Source: Nitrospirillum iridis (lineage in GTDB: Bacteria > Pseudomonadota > Alphaproteobacteria > Azospirillales > Azospirillaceae). Taken from it: a stretch of 64,000 bases of DNA. The stretch is taken from assembly GCF_014205765.1 (NCBI RefSeq), contig NZ_JACIIZ010000012.1, positions 186,001 through 250,000 of the forward strand, read 5' to 3'. The translations under genes and the position numbers were made by a program. The notes below the pieces were generated by a model. That model made no database searches, was not told where the DNA came from, and worked only from the letters and a program-made list of their open reading frames with translations. Shown one piece after another: positions 7,205-15,256 of this stretch (its first letter is position 1; every line of letters starts with the position of its first letter).

Positions 7205-8740
7205 GTGGGGCCGGTGGTAGCGCGGGTTTCGACGGTGGCCTTCCAGGGGGTGGATGTCCTGGACATCGATGTCCAGGTGCAGATGTCGGGCGGGCAGGTG
7301 GCCTTCACCGTCGTCGGCCTGCCGGACAAGGCGGTGGCGGAAAGCCGGGAGCGGGTGCGGGCGGCATTGCACGCGCTGGGCCTGGCCCTGCCGCCCAAGC
7401 GCATCACCGTCAACCTGGCCCCGGCCGACGTGCAGAAGGAGGGGTCGCACTACGATCTGCCCATCGCCATCGCCCTGCTGACCGTCATGGGCATCCTGCC
7501 CGATGAGGACATCCGGGGCTTCTGCGCCCTGGGCGAACTGGCGCTGGACGGGGCGCTGACCGCCGTGGCCGGCACCCTGCCCGCCGCCATCCACGCTGTG
7601 GCCACCGACCGGGGCCTGATCTGCCCGGCGGCCTGCGGCGGCGAGGCCGCCTGGGCCGGGGAGTTGGAGGTGCTGGCCCCCCGCACCCTGCTGGAGCTGA
7701 TCAACCACTTCAAGGGCACCCAGGTGCTGTCCCGCCCCCAGCCCAAGATGGAGGAGGAGGACGGCACCACCCTGCCGGACCTGGCCGACATCAAGGGGCA
7801 GGAGACGGCCAAGCGCGCGCTGGAGGTCGCGGCCAGCGGCGCCCACAACCTGCTGATGGTCGGTCCGCCAGGGTCCGGCAAGTCCATGCTGGCCGCCCGA
7901 CTGCCGGGATTGCTGCCGCCGCTGGCGCCGGCGGAGGCGCTGGACCTGTCCATGATCCATTCCGTGGCCGGCAAGCTGGACGGCGGCCGGCTGATGCGCC
8001 GCCGCCCCTTCCGCGACCCGCACCACAGCGCCAGCCTGCCGGCCCTGGTGGGCGGCGGGGTGCGCGCCAAGCCGGGGGAGATCAGCCTGGCGCACCAGGG
8101 TGTCTTGTTCCTGGATGAGTTGCCGGAGTTCGCCCGGCCGACGCTGGAGGCCCTGCGCCAGCCGCTGGAGACGGGCCGGGCGACGGTGGCGCGGGCCAAC
8201 GGCCATGTCACCTATCCGGCGCGGGTGCAACTGGTGGCCGCGATGAACCCCTGCCGCTGCGGCCATCTGGACGACCCGGCCCAGGCCTGCGGCCGGGCAC
8301 CCAAATGCGCCGCCGATTACCAGTCCAAGATTTCCGGCCCGCTGTTCGACCGCATCGACCTGCATGTCGACGTGCCGGCGGTGAAGGCGTCCGACCTGTC
8401 CCTGCCACCGCCGCGCGAGACCAGCGCCATCGTCGCCGCCCGCGTGGCCCGCGCCCGGGGCATCCAGGCCGAGCGCTACGCCGCCCTGACGAAGCCGGGC
8501 CACCCGACCATCCGCACCAACGCCGAGGCCGACGGCGAACTGCTGGAAAAGGTGGCGGCGCCGGAGGCCGCCGGCCGCGCCCTGCTGACCGAGGCCGCCG
8601 ACCGCCTGCGCCTGTCCGCCCGGGGCTATCACCGCGTCCTGCGCGTCGCCCGCACCCTGGCCGACATGGAAGGCGCCGAGACGGTGCGCCGCCTGCACAT
8701 AGCCGAGGCGTTGAGCTACCGCCGGGTGGTGGTGCGGTGA
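7205..8740 (+). CDS. comM: ComM/YifB-type AAA+ ATPase (Mg-chelatase-like)
   Basis: The 511-residue protein has an N-terminal ChlI-like domain (VGLPDKAVAESRERVRAAL), an AAA+ core with Walker A GPPGSGKS (220-227) and Walker B VLFLDELPEF, a zinc-finger-like CRCGHLDDPAQAC, and a C-terminal Mg-chelatase-type helical domain (RLSARGYHRVLRVARTLAD). ComM is a hexameric helicase that promotes branch migration during integration of transforming DNA. The likely start is GTG 7205 or GTG 7214, both near a run of G. The stop overlaps the GTG of the next gene, suggesting coupling. Confidence 0.92.
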   Translation: MGPVVARVSTVAFQGVDVLDIDVQVQMSGGQVAFTVVGLPDKAVAESRERVRAALHALGLALPPKRITVNLAPADVQKEGSHYDLPIAIALLTVMGILPDEDIRGFCALGELALDGALTAVAGTLPAAIHAVATDRGLICPAACGGEAAWAGELEVLAPRTLLELINHFKGTQVLSRPQPKMEEEDGTTLPDLADIKGQETAKRALEVAASGAHNLLMVGPPGSGKSMLAARLPGLLPPLAPAEALDLSMIHSVAGKLDGGRLMRRRPFRDPHHSASLPALVGGGVRAKPGEISLAHQGVLFLDELPEFARPTLEALRQPLETGRATVARANGHVTYPARVQLVAAMNPCRCGHLDDPAQACGRAPKCAADYQSKISGPLFDRIDLHVDVPAVKASDLSLPPPRETSAIVAARVARARGIQAERYAALTKPGHPTIRTNAEADGELLEKVAAPEAAGRALLTEAADRLRLSARGYHRVLRVARTLADMEGAETVRRLHIAEALSYRRVVVR

Positions 8741-9141
8741 GGGCGACGGCCCTCGCCTGGCGCGCCTTCTCCGTCCTGGCCATCGTGGGCATGATCGTCG
8801 TGGCCGCTTATGGCCTGGTTACGGAAGCGGGCATCGCCTTTTTTCTGGGTGGACGGGAGCCGCAGGTGCCCGACAAGGAATTGGTGCTGGAACTGGTCTT
8901 CGTGGGGATCGCGCTATCCGCGCTCTGCGTCCTCGCCCTGCCCATCTTCGGGCTGATCCTGCTGGCCGTCAGCCAGGGGCTGGCCTTTCTTGTCTGCGTC
9001 CAGCGCGGCCTTCCCGATAGCTATCACCCCATCCAGCTCTACAACACCACGACCTATTTTTGCTTTGCCGGTATCATCGCGGTGAGCCTCATGAAGCTGA
9101 CCCGCGAATACGCGGCCTATCGCCGGACCCGTATTCCATGA
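8737..9141 (+). CDS. Small multi-spanning membrane protein, unknown
   Basis: The 134-residue protein begins at a GTG overlapping the comM stop (GTGA) and ends overlapping the next start (ATGA), so it sits in a tightly coupled unit. It has hydrophobic segments at about residues 10-30, 45-85 (a long LVFVGIALSALCVLALPIF region, probably two spans) and 105-120 (YFCFAGIIAVSLM), so three or four membrane helices. The C-terminus is basic (REYAAYRRTRIP). I do not recognise a family. Confidence 0.65.
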   Translation: MRATALAWRAFSVLAIVGMIVVAAYGLVTEAGIAFFLGGREPQVPDKELVLELVFVGIALSALCVLALPIFGLILLAVSQGLAFLVCVQRGLPDSYHPIQLYNTTTYFCFAGIIAVSLMKLTREYAAYRRTRIP

Positions 9142-9710
9142 TCCCGCCCGCATTGCTGCTCATCGACCTACAACGCGCCATCGACGACCCGCGCTGGGCG
9201 GCGGAGGGGCCGCGCAATAATCCGGAGGCCGAGGCCAATGTGGCCCGGCTGCTGGCGGCGTGGCGGGCGCGGGGCTGGCCCCTCATCCATGTGCGCCACG
9301 ATTCGGTGGAACCCAACTCCAGCTACCGTCCCGGCCAACCGGGCAACGCCTTCAAGGATGAGGCGATGCCCCTGCCCGGGGAGACCATCGTGGCCAAGCG
9401 CACCAACAGCGCCTTCATCGGCACGGGGTTGGACGATCTGTTGCGCGGGCGGGGCGTCACCGCCCTGGTGATCGCGGGCGTCATCACCAACAATTCGGTG
9501 GAGGCCACGGCGCGCATGGCCGGCAATCTGGGCTACGCCACCACCGTGGTCAGCGACGCGACCTACACCTTCGCCAAGCGCGACCTGCGGGGCCGGGTGT
9601 GGAGTGCGGAGGACGTGCACGCCCTGTCACTGGCCAATATGGCGGGTGAGTATGCCCGGGTGATGACGACGGAGGCAGTGCTTAATCCGGCCGGAACGTC
9701 GCCTGGATGA
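9138..9710 (+). CDS. Isochorismatase-family hydrolase with Ser at the usual nucleophile position
   Basis: The 190-residue Rossmann-like hydrolase shows LLLIDLQ (catalytic Asp), a VAKRTNSAF loop (catalytic Lys), and GVITNNSVEATARMAGNLGY. In cysteine hydrolases of this superfamily the last motif carries Cys before Val; here it is Ser. Isochorismatases proper (EntB/PhzD type) also lack the Cys and act on a vinyl ether, so a non-cysteine mechanism is plausible. The start overlaps the upstream membrane-protein stop. The 3' end overlaps the convergent gene by 29 bases. Confidence 0.8.
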   Translation: MIPPALLLIDLQRAIDDPRWAAEGPRNNPEAEANVARLLAAWRARGWPLIHVRHDSVEPNSSYRPGQPGNAFKDEAMPLPGETIVAKRTNSAFIGTGLDDLLRGRGVTALVIAGVITNNSVEATARMAGNLGYATTVVSDATYTFAKRDLRGRVWSAEDVHALSLANMAGEYARVMTTEAVLNPAGTSPG

Positions 9711-10446
9711 CAGTCCCCAAATCCCGCGACTCCGGGGGCAGGCGAAAGGCCAGAACGCGGGCGTCCATGTCATCATCAGGGAAGAGCAGGATGCTGCCGG
9801 TGATGGGCTGATCGCCTTTGGGCAGCCAGCTATGGTGGGTGCCCATCCCCTCTTGCCCCGCGGGGGTTACGAAATCCACCGAGGTAGGGCCATGGCGGAC
9901 GATGATGTCGGTGGGATAAGGTCCCTGCGGAAAGGCCGATTTCTCCTCTATCCCCTCGGCAACCACTTGCTCAACGAAGTCTTGGGCGATGGGAAAAACG
10001 CGGGCAACGATACGAGCGACTTCGAACCGGCCGGATGTGCCACCCTCGATCAATGACAGATGGATGGCCGGGCCGTCGATGTGTTCGATGGCCTTGAACA
10101 GGTTCCGGCTGGCCGGCGGCTTGGCCATCACCACCAGTTGCGACCCGCTGGATCCATACAGGCCGAAGCAGTGCCAACCTTTGGGGGCAAATACCCCCAA
10201 CTCTCCGAAATCGGCGCGATAATATGCCAACCGCGCTACCATCTTCGCGGAAACACTCGCCGGTAACGGAGGAACGGAATCCTTCTTCGGCGCCGGTATC
10301 GGTCCTGTTTGCCCATCCAGCGGACAACCGACAAACGGAATGCCACCGGCGGCCCCCTGGTGCGTCAGCAGGGCAAAACCGATCACCAGGATACCGCACA
10401 CGGTCCGACGCATGGCGCCGGCGAACAAGCGGAGCGTTACGGTCAT
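9682..10446 (-). CDS. Predicted exported protein, unknown
   Basis: The 254-residue protein has a hydrophobic N-terminal segment (MRRTVCGILVIGFALLTHQG) that looks like a signal peptide if translation begins at the internal ATG 10413. The first ATG in frame is 10446 and neither start has a clear ribosome site. The mature region contains two well-spaced cysteines (FVGCPLDG and GWHCFGLYG), which may form a disulfide. No enzyme motif is evident. The gene is convergent and overlapping with the isochorismatase-like gene. Function unknown. Confidence 0.65.
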   Translation of the reverse strand: MTVTLRLFAGAMRRTVCGILVIGFALLTHQGAAGGIPFVGCPLDGQTGPIPAPKKDSVPPLPASVSAKMVARLAYYRADFGELGVFAPKGWHCFGLYGSSGSQLVVMAKPPASRNLFKAIEHIDGPAIHLSLIEGGTSGRFEVARIVARVFPIAQDFVEQVVAEGIEEKSAFPQGPYPTDIIVRHGPTSVDFVTPAGQEGMGTHHSWLPKGDQPITGSILLFPDDDMDARVLAFRLPPESRDLGTVIQATFRPD

Positions 10447-10523
10447 GGAAGGGACCTGGAAAGCACGGGGAGGGCCGGATCAGGATGGCATTGCCATGCC
10501 TGGTCCTCAAGCCCTTGCCGCCT

Positions 10524-11723
10524 CTACCCCAGCAACGCCGCCAGCACGCCGTTCAGCCGTTGGCGCCCCTCCGGCGTGGCGACCAAACGATCGTTGTCCC
10601 GCGTCAGGAAGCCGTGGCGGGTCAGGCGCTCCACCGCCGCCGGGTTGACGGGCGACAGGCCGGCGCCCTCGGCCGCCAGGCGCGACAGGCTGACGCCCTC
10701 GGCCAGGCGCAGGCCCATCATCAGGGCCTCACGGGCGCGCAACTCCGGTGTCACCCCCTCATCCGCGTGAGCGCCGGTGCCGCCCTCCTCCACCCGTTGC
10801 AGCCAGACCTCTGGCGCGCGGTGGGTGCGGGTGGCGATCTTCTGGCCATCAAGTGTCAGGCGGCCATGGGCGCCGGGGCCGACGCCGACATAGTCGCCAT
10901 AGCGCCAGTAGACCAGATTATGCCGGCTTTCCTGGCCAGGACGGGCGTGGTTGGACACCTCATAGGCCGGCATGCCCGCCTGGTTCAGCAGCGCTTGCGT
11001 CGCCTCATACAGGTCGCCCGCCACCTCCTCATCCGGCACCACCAGGGCGCCACGTTGATGCAGGGTATGGAACTGGGTGCCTTCCTCGATGGTCAGCTGA
11101 TAGAGCGACAAATGGCCGACGGCCAGGTCCAGGGCGCGGGACAGTTCATCCTGCCAGACGGCCACGGTCTGGCCGGGGCGGGCATAGATCAGATCGAAAC
11201 TGAAACGATCGAAGCTGCGCTTGGCGAGGGCGATGGCCTCCTGCGCCTCGGCCGCCGAGTGCTTGCGGCCCAGCACCTTCAGATCGGTGTCGTTCAGCGC
11301 CTGGATGCCCATGGACAGGCGGTTGACGCCGGCGGCGCGGAATCCGGCGAAGCGCGCCGCCTCCGACGAGGTCGGGTTGGCCTCCAACGTCACTTCCACG
11401 CCGGAGGATATGCCCCAATGCTGGTCGGCGCGCGCCAGCAGGGCGGCCACGGTTTCCGGCGGCATGAGGGAGGGTGTGCCGCCGCCGAAGAAGACGCTGT
11501 CCAGGCGCCGGCGGGGGCCGCCGTCGCGCGCCAGGCGATCGGCCATGGTGTCCAGTTCCCGCAGCATCGCGGCACGCCAGCGGGCCTGGTCCACGCCCTC
11601 GCGGACATGGCTGTTGAAGTCGCAATAGGGGCATTTGCTGGCGCAGAACGGCCAGTGCACATAGAGGCCGAAGCCGCCCGGGATGGCGGCGGCGTCCGGG
11701 GTGGGGGCGGTCAGCGGAAGCAT
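10524..11723 (-). CDS. hemW: HemW, radical SAM heme chaperone
   Basis: The 399-residue protein belongs to the HemN-like radical SAM group. The iron-sulfur motif is C27-x3-C31-x2-C34 (CASKCPYCDF), followed by VFFGGGTPSL for SAM binding, EANPTS, GVNRLSMGIQ and the C-terminal HemN domain (RHNLVYWRYGDYVGVGPGAHG). Proteins of this short type are HemW, which inserts heme into respiratory enzymes, rather than the coproporphyrinogen dehydrogenase HemN. The start overlaps the 3' end of rdgB by 13 bases on the same strand. The rph/rdgB/hemW neighbourhood is common in Alphaproteobacteria. Confidence 0.92.
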   Translation of the reverse strand: MLPLTAPTPDAAAIPGGFGLYVHWPFCASKCPYCDFNSHVREGVDQARWRAAMLRELDTMADRLARDGGPRRRLDSVFFGGGTPSLMPPETVAALLARADQHWGISSGVEVTLEANPTSSEAARFAGFRAAGVNRLSMGIQALNDTDLKVLGRKHSAAEAQEAIALAKRSFDRFSFDLIYARPGQTVAVWQDELSRALDLAVGHLSLYQLTIEEGTQFHTLHQRGALVVPDEEVAGDLYEATQALLNQAGMPAYEVSNHARPGQESRHNLVYWRYGDYVGVGPGAHGRLTLDGQKIATRTHRAPEVWLQRVEEGGTGAHADEGVTPELRAREALMMGLRLAEGVSLSRLAAEGAGLSPVNPAAVERLTRHGFLTRDNDRLVATPEGRQRLNGVLAALLG

Positions 11724-12310
11724 CGCTCCACCAGCTGGCGGAAGGCGTCGGCCCGGTGGCTGATGGCGTGCTTCTCGTGCGGTTCCATCTCGCCATAGGT
11801 CACGGTGTAACCGTCCTGGACGAACATGGGGTCGTAGCCGAAGCCGCGGTCGCCCCGGGGCGGGTTGACCAGCTGGCCGTGCACCTCGCCCTGCACCGTC
11901 TCCACATGGCCGTCCGGCCAGGCGATGGTCAGGGCACAGATGAAGCTGGCGTCGCGCGGGGCGCCGGGCGGCAGTTCACGCTCCACCCGCGCCATGGCGG
12001 CACGGAAGTCCTTCTCCGGCCCGGCCCAGCGGGCGGAATAGATGCCGGGGTCGCCGTCCAGCGCCTTCACCGCCATGCCGCTGTCGTCAGCCAGCGCCGG
12101 CTTACCCGACGCCTGGGCCGCCGCAAGGGCCTTCAGCTCCGCGTTGGCGCGGAAGGTCAGGCCGGTTTCCTCCGGCTCCGGCAGGCCCAGATCCCCCGCC
12201 GTGGGAAAGTTGGCGACGTGGTCGCCCAGCAGCGCGGCGATCTCCTTCACCTTGCCCTTGTTGTGGGTGGCGATGATCAGGGTGTCACCGGTGAATTTCC
12301 GTGGAGTCAT
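11711..12310 (-). CDS. rdgB: RdgB/HAM1 XTP/dITP pyrophosphatase
   Basis: The 199-residue enzyme removes ITP, dITP and XTP from the nucleotide pool. Signatures are IIATHNKGKVKEI at the N-terminus (phosphate binding), ALADDSGM (catalytic Asp pair), GDPGIYSARWAG, and GFGYDPMF with SHRADAFRQL at the end. Length and order of motifs match the family. It is co-directional with and overlaps hemW. The gap to rph upstream holds an intergenic repeat. Confidence 0.95.
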   Translation of the reverse strand: MTPRKFTGDTLIIATHNKGKVKEIAALLGDHVANFPTAGDLGLPEPEETGLTFRANAELKALAAAQASGKPALADDSGMAVKALDGDPGIYSARWAGPEKDFRAAMARVERELPPGAPRDASFICALTIAWPDGHVETVQGEVHGQLVNPPRGDRGFGYDPMFVQDGYTVTYGEMEPHEKHAISHRADAFRQLVERCFR

Positions 12311-12317
12311 TTGTTTT

Positions 12318-12400
12318 CCTCAAGCGCCGGCGGGGCATCCGCCCCTTGGCTTGTCCTCGATTTCCAGTCCACTGCGTTCCCCGGAAATCTCCGGCGCCCG
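12318..12400 (+). repeat. Intergenic hairpin repeat, copy 2
   Basis: The core reads CCTCAAGCGCCGGC, hairpin GGGGC-ATCC-GCCCC (12332-12345), TTGGCTTGTCCTC, then TTTCC ... GGAAA and a closing CCGGCGC that can pair with the opening GCGCCGG. It could fold as a closed three-arm structure. It sits between rdgB and rph, both on the minus strand. Confidence 0.8.
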
Positions 12401-12484
12401 CCCGTTTTCGTAAATAGGAGGCGCGGGCTAGGGGCTTGGCTTTTGATGCCAAGCCCCATCGCGGTCAATATGGGGCCGCCGTGA

Positions 12485-13204
<720 letters not shown>

Positions 13205-13433
13205 GGCGGGGCGGTCCCGTGGCTGTCTATGAAAAGAGAAGACCCTACGTAGCGACGGATGGGCCGCCCTGTCCACCCTGGATGTGCCCACGCATGGCAC
13301 GCCCGCCGCCGGGGCGGCCCAAGGGGCACAGGGAGCCCAGGGGGCCCGGCGGGATTGATCCGGGGTGATTGATAACACCCGCCGCGCCCATTAGATTTAG
13401 GGATGGGCGTGCCTTGAGGCCCGCCGCCACCCC

Positions 13434-14489
13434 GTGGACCCGACCCGCGCCCCCATGATCACCGAGATGAACCAGCGTTCCCGCGACATCTTCCGGCAGA
13501 TCGTGGAAGCTTATGTCGAAACGGGCGAGCCAGTCGGCAGCCGCACCCTGTCGCGGCGCCTGGGCATCAGCCTGTCGCCGGCCACCATCCGCAACGTCAT
13601 GGCGGATTTGGAGGAGCTGGGCCTGCTGAAGGCCCCGCACACCTCGGCCGGCCGCGTGCCGACGGAGGTGGGCCTGCGCCTGTTCGTCAACGGCCTGCTG
13701 GAAGTGGGGGACCTGTCGGAGGATGAGCGGGTCAGCATCGACGCCCAGTGCGCCGCCTCCGGCCGCTCCCTGCCCGAGGCGCTGGAAGAGGCGACGACCA
13801 TGCTGTCGGGCCTGTCGTCCTGCGCCGGGCTGGTGATGGCGCCCAAGACCGACCGGCCGCTGAAGCATATCGAATTCGTGAACCTGCAGCCCGGCCGCGC
13901 CCTGGTGGTGCTGGTGACGGAGGACGGCCTGGTGGAGAACCGGGTGGTGGAGGTGCCGATGGGCATCCCCTCCTCCGTCCTGCAGATGGCCAGCAATTAC
14001 CTGAACGCCCGCGTGGTCGGCCGCACCCTGGCCGAGGCCCGCACCCGCCTGCTGGCGGAAGCGGAGGAACAGCGCACCCAGCTGGACGAGCTGACCCGCC
14101 GGGTGGTGGACACGGGCATGGCCACCTGGGCCGGCAGCCGTAACAACGGCGTGCTGATCGTGCGCGGCCAGGCCAAGCTGTTGGACGATGTCAGCGCCCT
14201 GTCGGACCTGGAACGCATCCGCAGCCTGTTCGAGGCGCTGGAGACCCGCGACGCCATGATGCGCCTGCTGGAGGCGACGGGTAGTGCGGAGGGCGTGCAA
14301 ATCTTCATCGGGGCGGAGAATAACCTGTTCAGCCACGCCGGCTGTTCCCTGATCGTCTCGCCCTACACCAACGGCAAGGACCAGATCGTCGGCGCCATCG
14401 GGGTGATCGGACCGACACGGATCAATTACGCCCGCATCATTCCCATGGTTGACTATACCGCGAAGGTCATCAGCCGGATGATCGGCTAG
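13434..14489 (+). CDS. hrcA: HrcA heat-shock transcriptional repressor
   Basis: The 351-residue repressor has an N-terminal winged helix (SPATIRNVMADLEELGLL, KAPHTSAGRVPTEVGLRLFV) and the HrcA ligand/dimer domain. HrcA normally binds CIRCE operators before groESL or dnaK genes. I see no CIRCE palindrome upstream of this gene or grpE. The listed start is GTG 13434; ATG 13455 (MITEMNQRS) is equally plausible. grpE follows 130 bases later on the same strand, as in many Alphaproteobacteria, but dnaK is not in the window. Confidence 0.95.
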   Translation: MDPTRAPMITEMNQRSRDIFRQIVEAYVETGEPVGSRTLSRRLGISLSPATIRNVMADLEELGLLKAPHTSAGRVPTEVGLRLFVNGLLEVGDLSEDERVSIDAQCAASGRSLPEALEEATTMLSGLSSCAGLVMAPKTDRPLKHIEFVNLQPGRALVVLVTEDGLVENRVVEVPMGIPSSVLQMASNYLNARVVGRTLAEARTRLLAEAEEQRTQLDELTRRVVDTGMATWAGSRNNGVLIVRGQAKLLDDVSALSDLERIRSLFEALETRDAMMRLLEATGSAEGVQIFIGAENNLFSHAGCSLIVSPYTNGKDQIVGAIGVIGPTRINYARIIPMVDYTAKVISRMIG

Positions 14490-14619
14490 GGCCGCCCCAT
14501 TATTGACCCCACCGCCGCCGCATGGCCTCTGGCGCGACGGCTGTAGTATACCTATCTTCCACCCGTCCCGGCGGTGGCAAGCCGCCTTCTTCCGCACACC
14601 CGTAGAGACCGCACGCAAG

Positions 14620-15192
14620 ATGACCGATCACACCGAGACGACCGCCGCCCCCGAAACCGACGCCGCCCCGCAGCAGGAAGCGCCGGCCGCCAAGGATGCC
14701 GTCGCCACGCTGGAGGCCGAGGTCGCGTCCCTGAAGGACCAGCTGCTGCGCAGCATCGCCGAGGCGGAGAACACCCGCCGCCGCGCCCAGAAGGAACGTG
14801 AGGACACCGCCAAGTACGCCGTGTCCGGCTTCGCCAAGGAGCTGCTGGCCGTGGCCGACAATTTGCGCCGCGCCATCGAGGCCGTGCCGGCCGATGTGCG
14901 CACCGGCAACGACCAGGTGAACAACCTGCTGACCGGCGTGGAAGCGACCGAGCGCCAGCTGATCGCCGCCTTCGACCGCGCCGGCATCGTGAAGTTGGAT
15001 CCGCTGAACCAGCCTTTCGACCCCAACTTCCACCAGGTGGTGGCCGAGGTCGACGCCAGCGGCAAGCCCGCCGGCACCGTCGTCACCATCCTGCAGCCCG
15101 GCTACACCATCCAGGGCCGCCTGCTGCGCGAGGCCATGGTCTGCGTCGCCAAGGCCGGCACCAACGCCGGCAAGGTCGACACCAGCGCGTGA
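14620..15192 (+). CDS. grpE: GrpE nucleotide exchange factor
   Basis: The 190-residue co-chaperone exchanges ADP on DnaK. It has a charged, Ala/Pro-rich N-terminus, a long coiled coil (about 25-75, AEAENTRRRAQKEREDTAKY), and a C-terminal beta domain (FDPNFHQVVAEVD, GTVVTILQPGYTIQGRLLREA, VAKAG). ATG 14620 is chosen because the upstream extension to 14503 is proline-rich and unlike the family. It ends at a strong hairpin shared with the convergent kinase gene. Confidence 0.95.
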   Translation: MTDHTETTAAPETDAAPQQEAPAAKDAVATLEAEVASLKDQLLRSIAEAENTRRRAQKEREDTAKYAVSGFAKELLAVADNLRRAIEAVPADVRTGNDQVNNLLTGVEATERQLIAAFDRAGIVKLDPLNQPFDPNFHQVVAEVDASGKPAGTVVTILQPGYTIQGRLLREAMVCVAKAGTNAGKVDTSA

Positions 15193-15204
15193 CACGCGCC
15201 GTTT

Positions 15205-15242
15205 CCCTCAAACGGCGGGCGGAAACCCCCGCCGTTTGAGGG
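15205..15242. terminator. Long perfect hairpin between convergent genes
   Basis: A perfect 15-bp stem (CCCTCAAACGGCGGG at 15205-15219, its complement at 15228-15242) with an 8-base loop separates grpE and the divL-like gene. There is no T-run on either strand, so it may terminate in both directions or block read-through. Its left arm begins CCCTCAAACG, like the start of the dispersed intergenic repeat. Confidence 0.6.
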
Positions 15243-15256
15243 CGCCCCTCTTGGAA

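Noticed and set aside
13205-13433. CIRCE operator before hrcA
   Set aside because: I looked for the 9-bp inverted repeat with 9-base spacer (TTAGCACTC/GAGTGCTAA) and found nothing similar.
14503-14619. An N-terminally extended GrpE
   Set aside because: The extension is Pro/Trp-rich and unlike the family; ATG 14620 gives the normal length.
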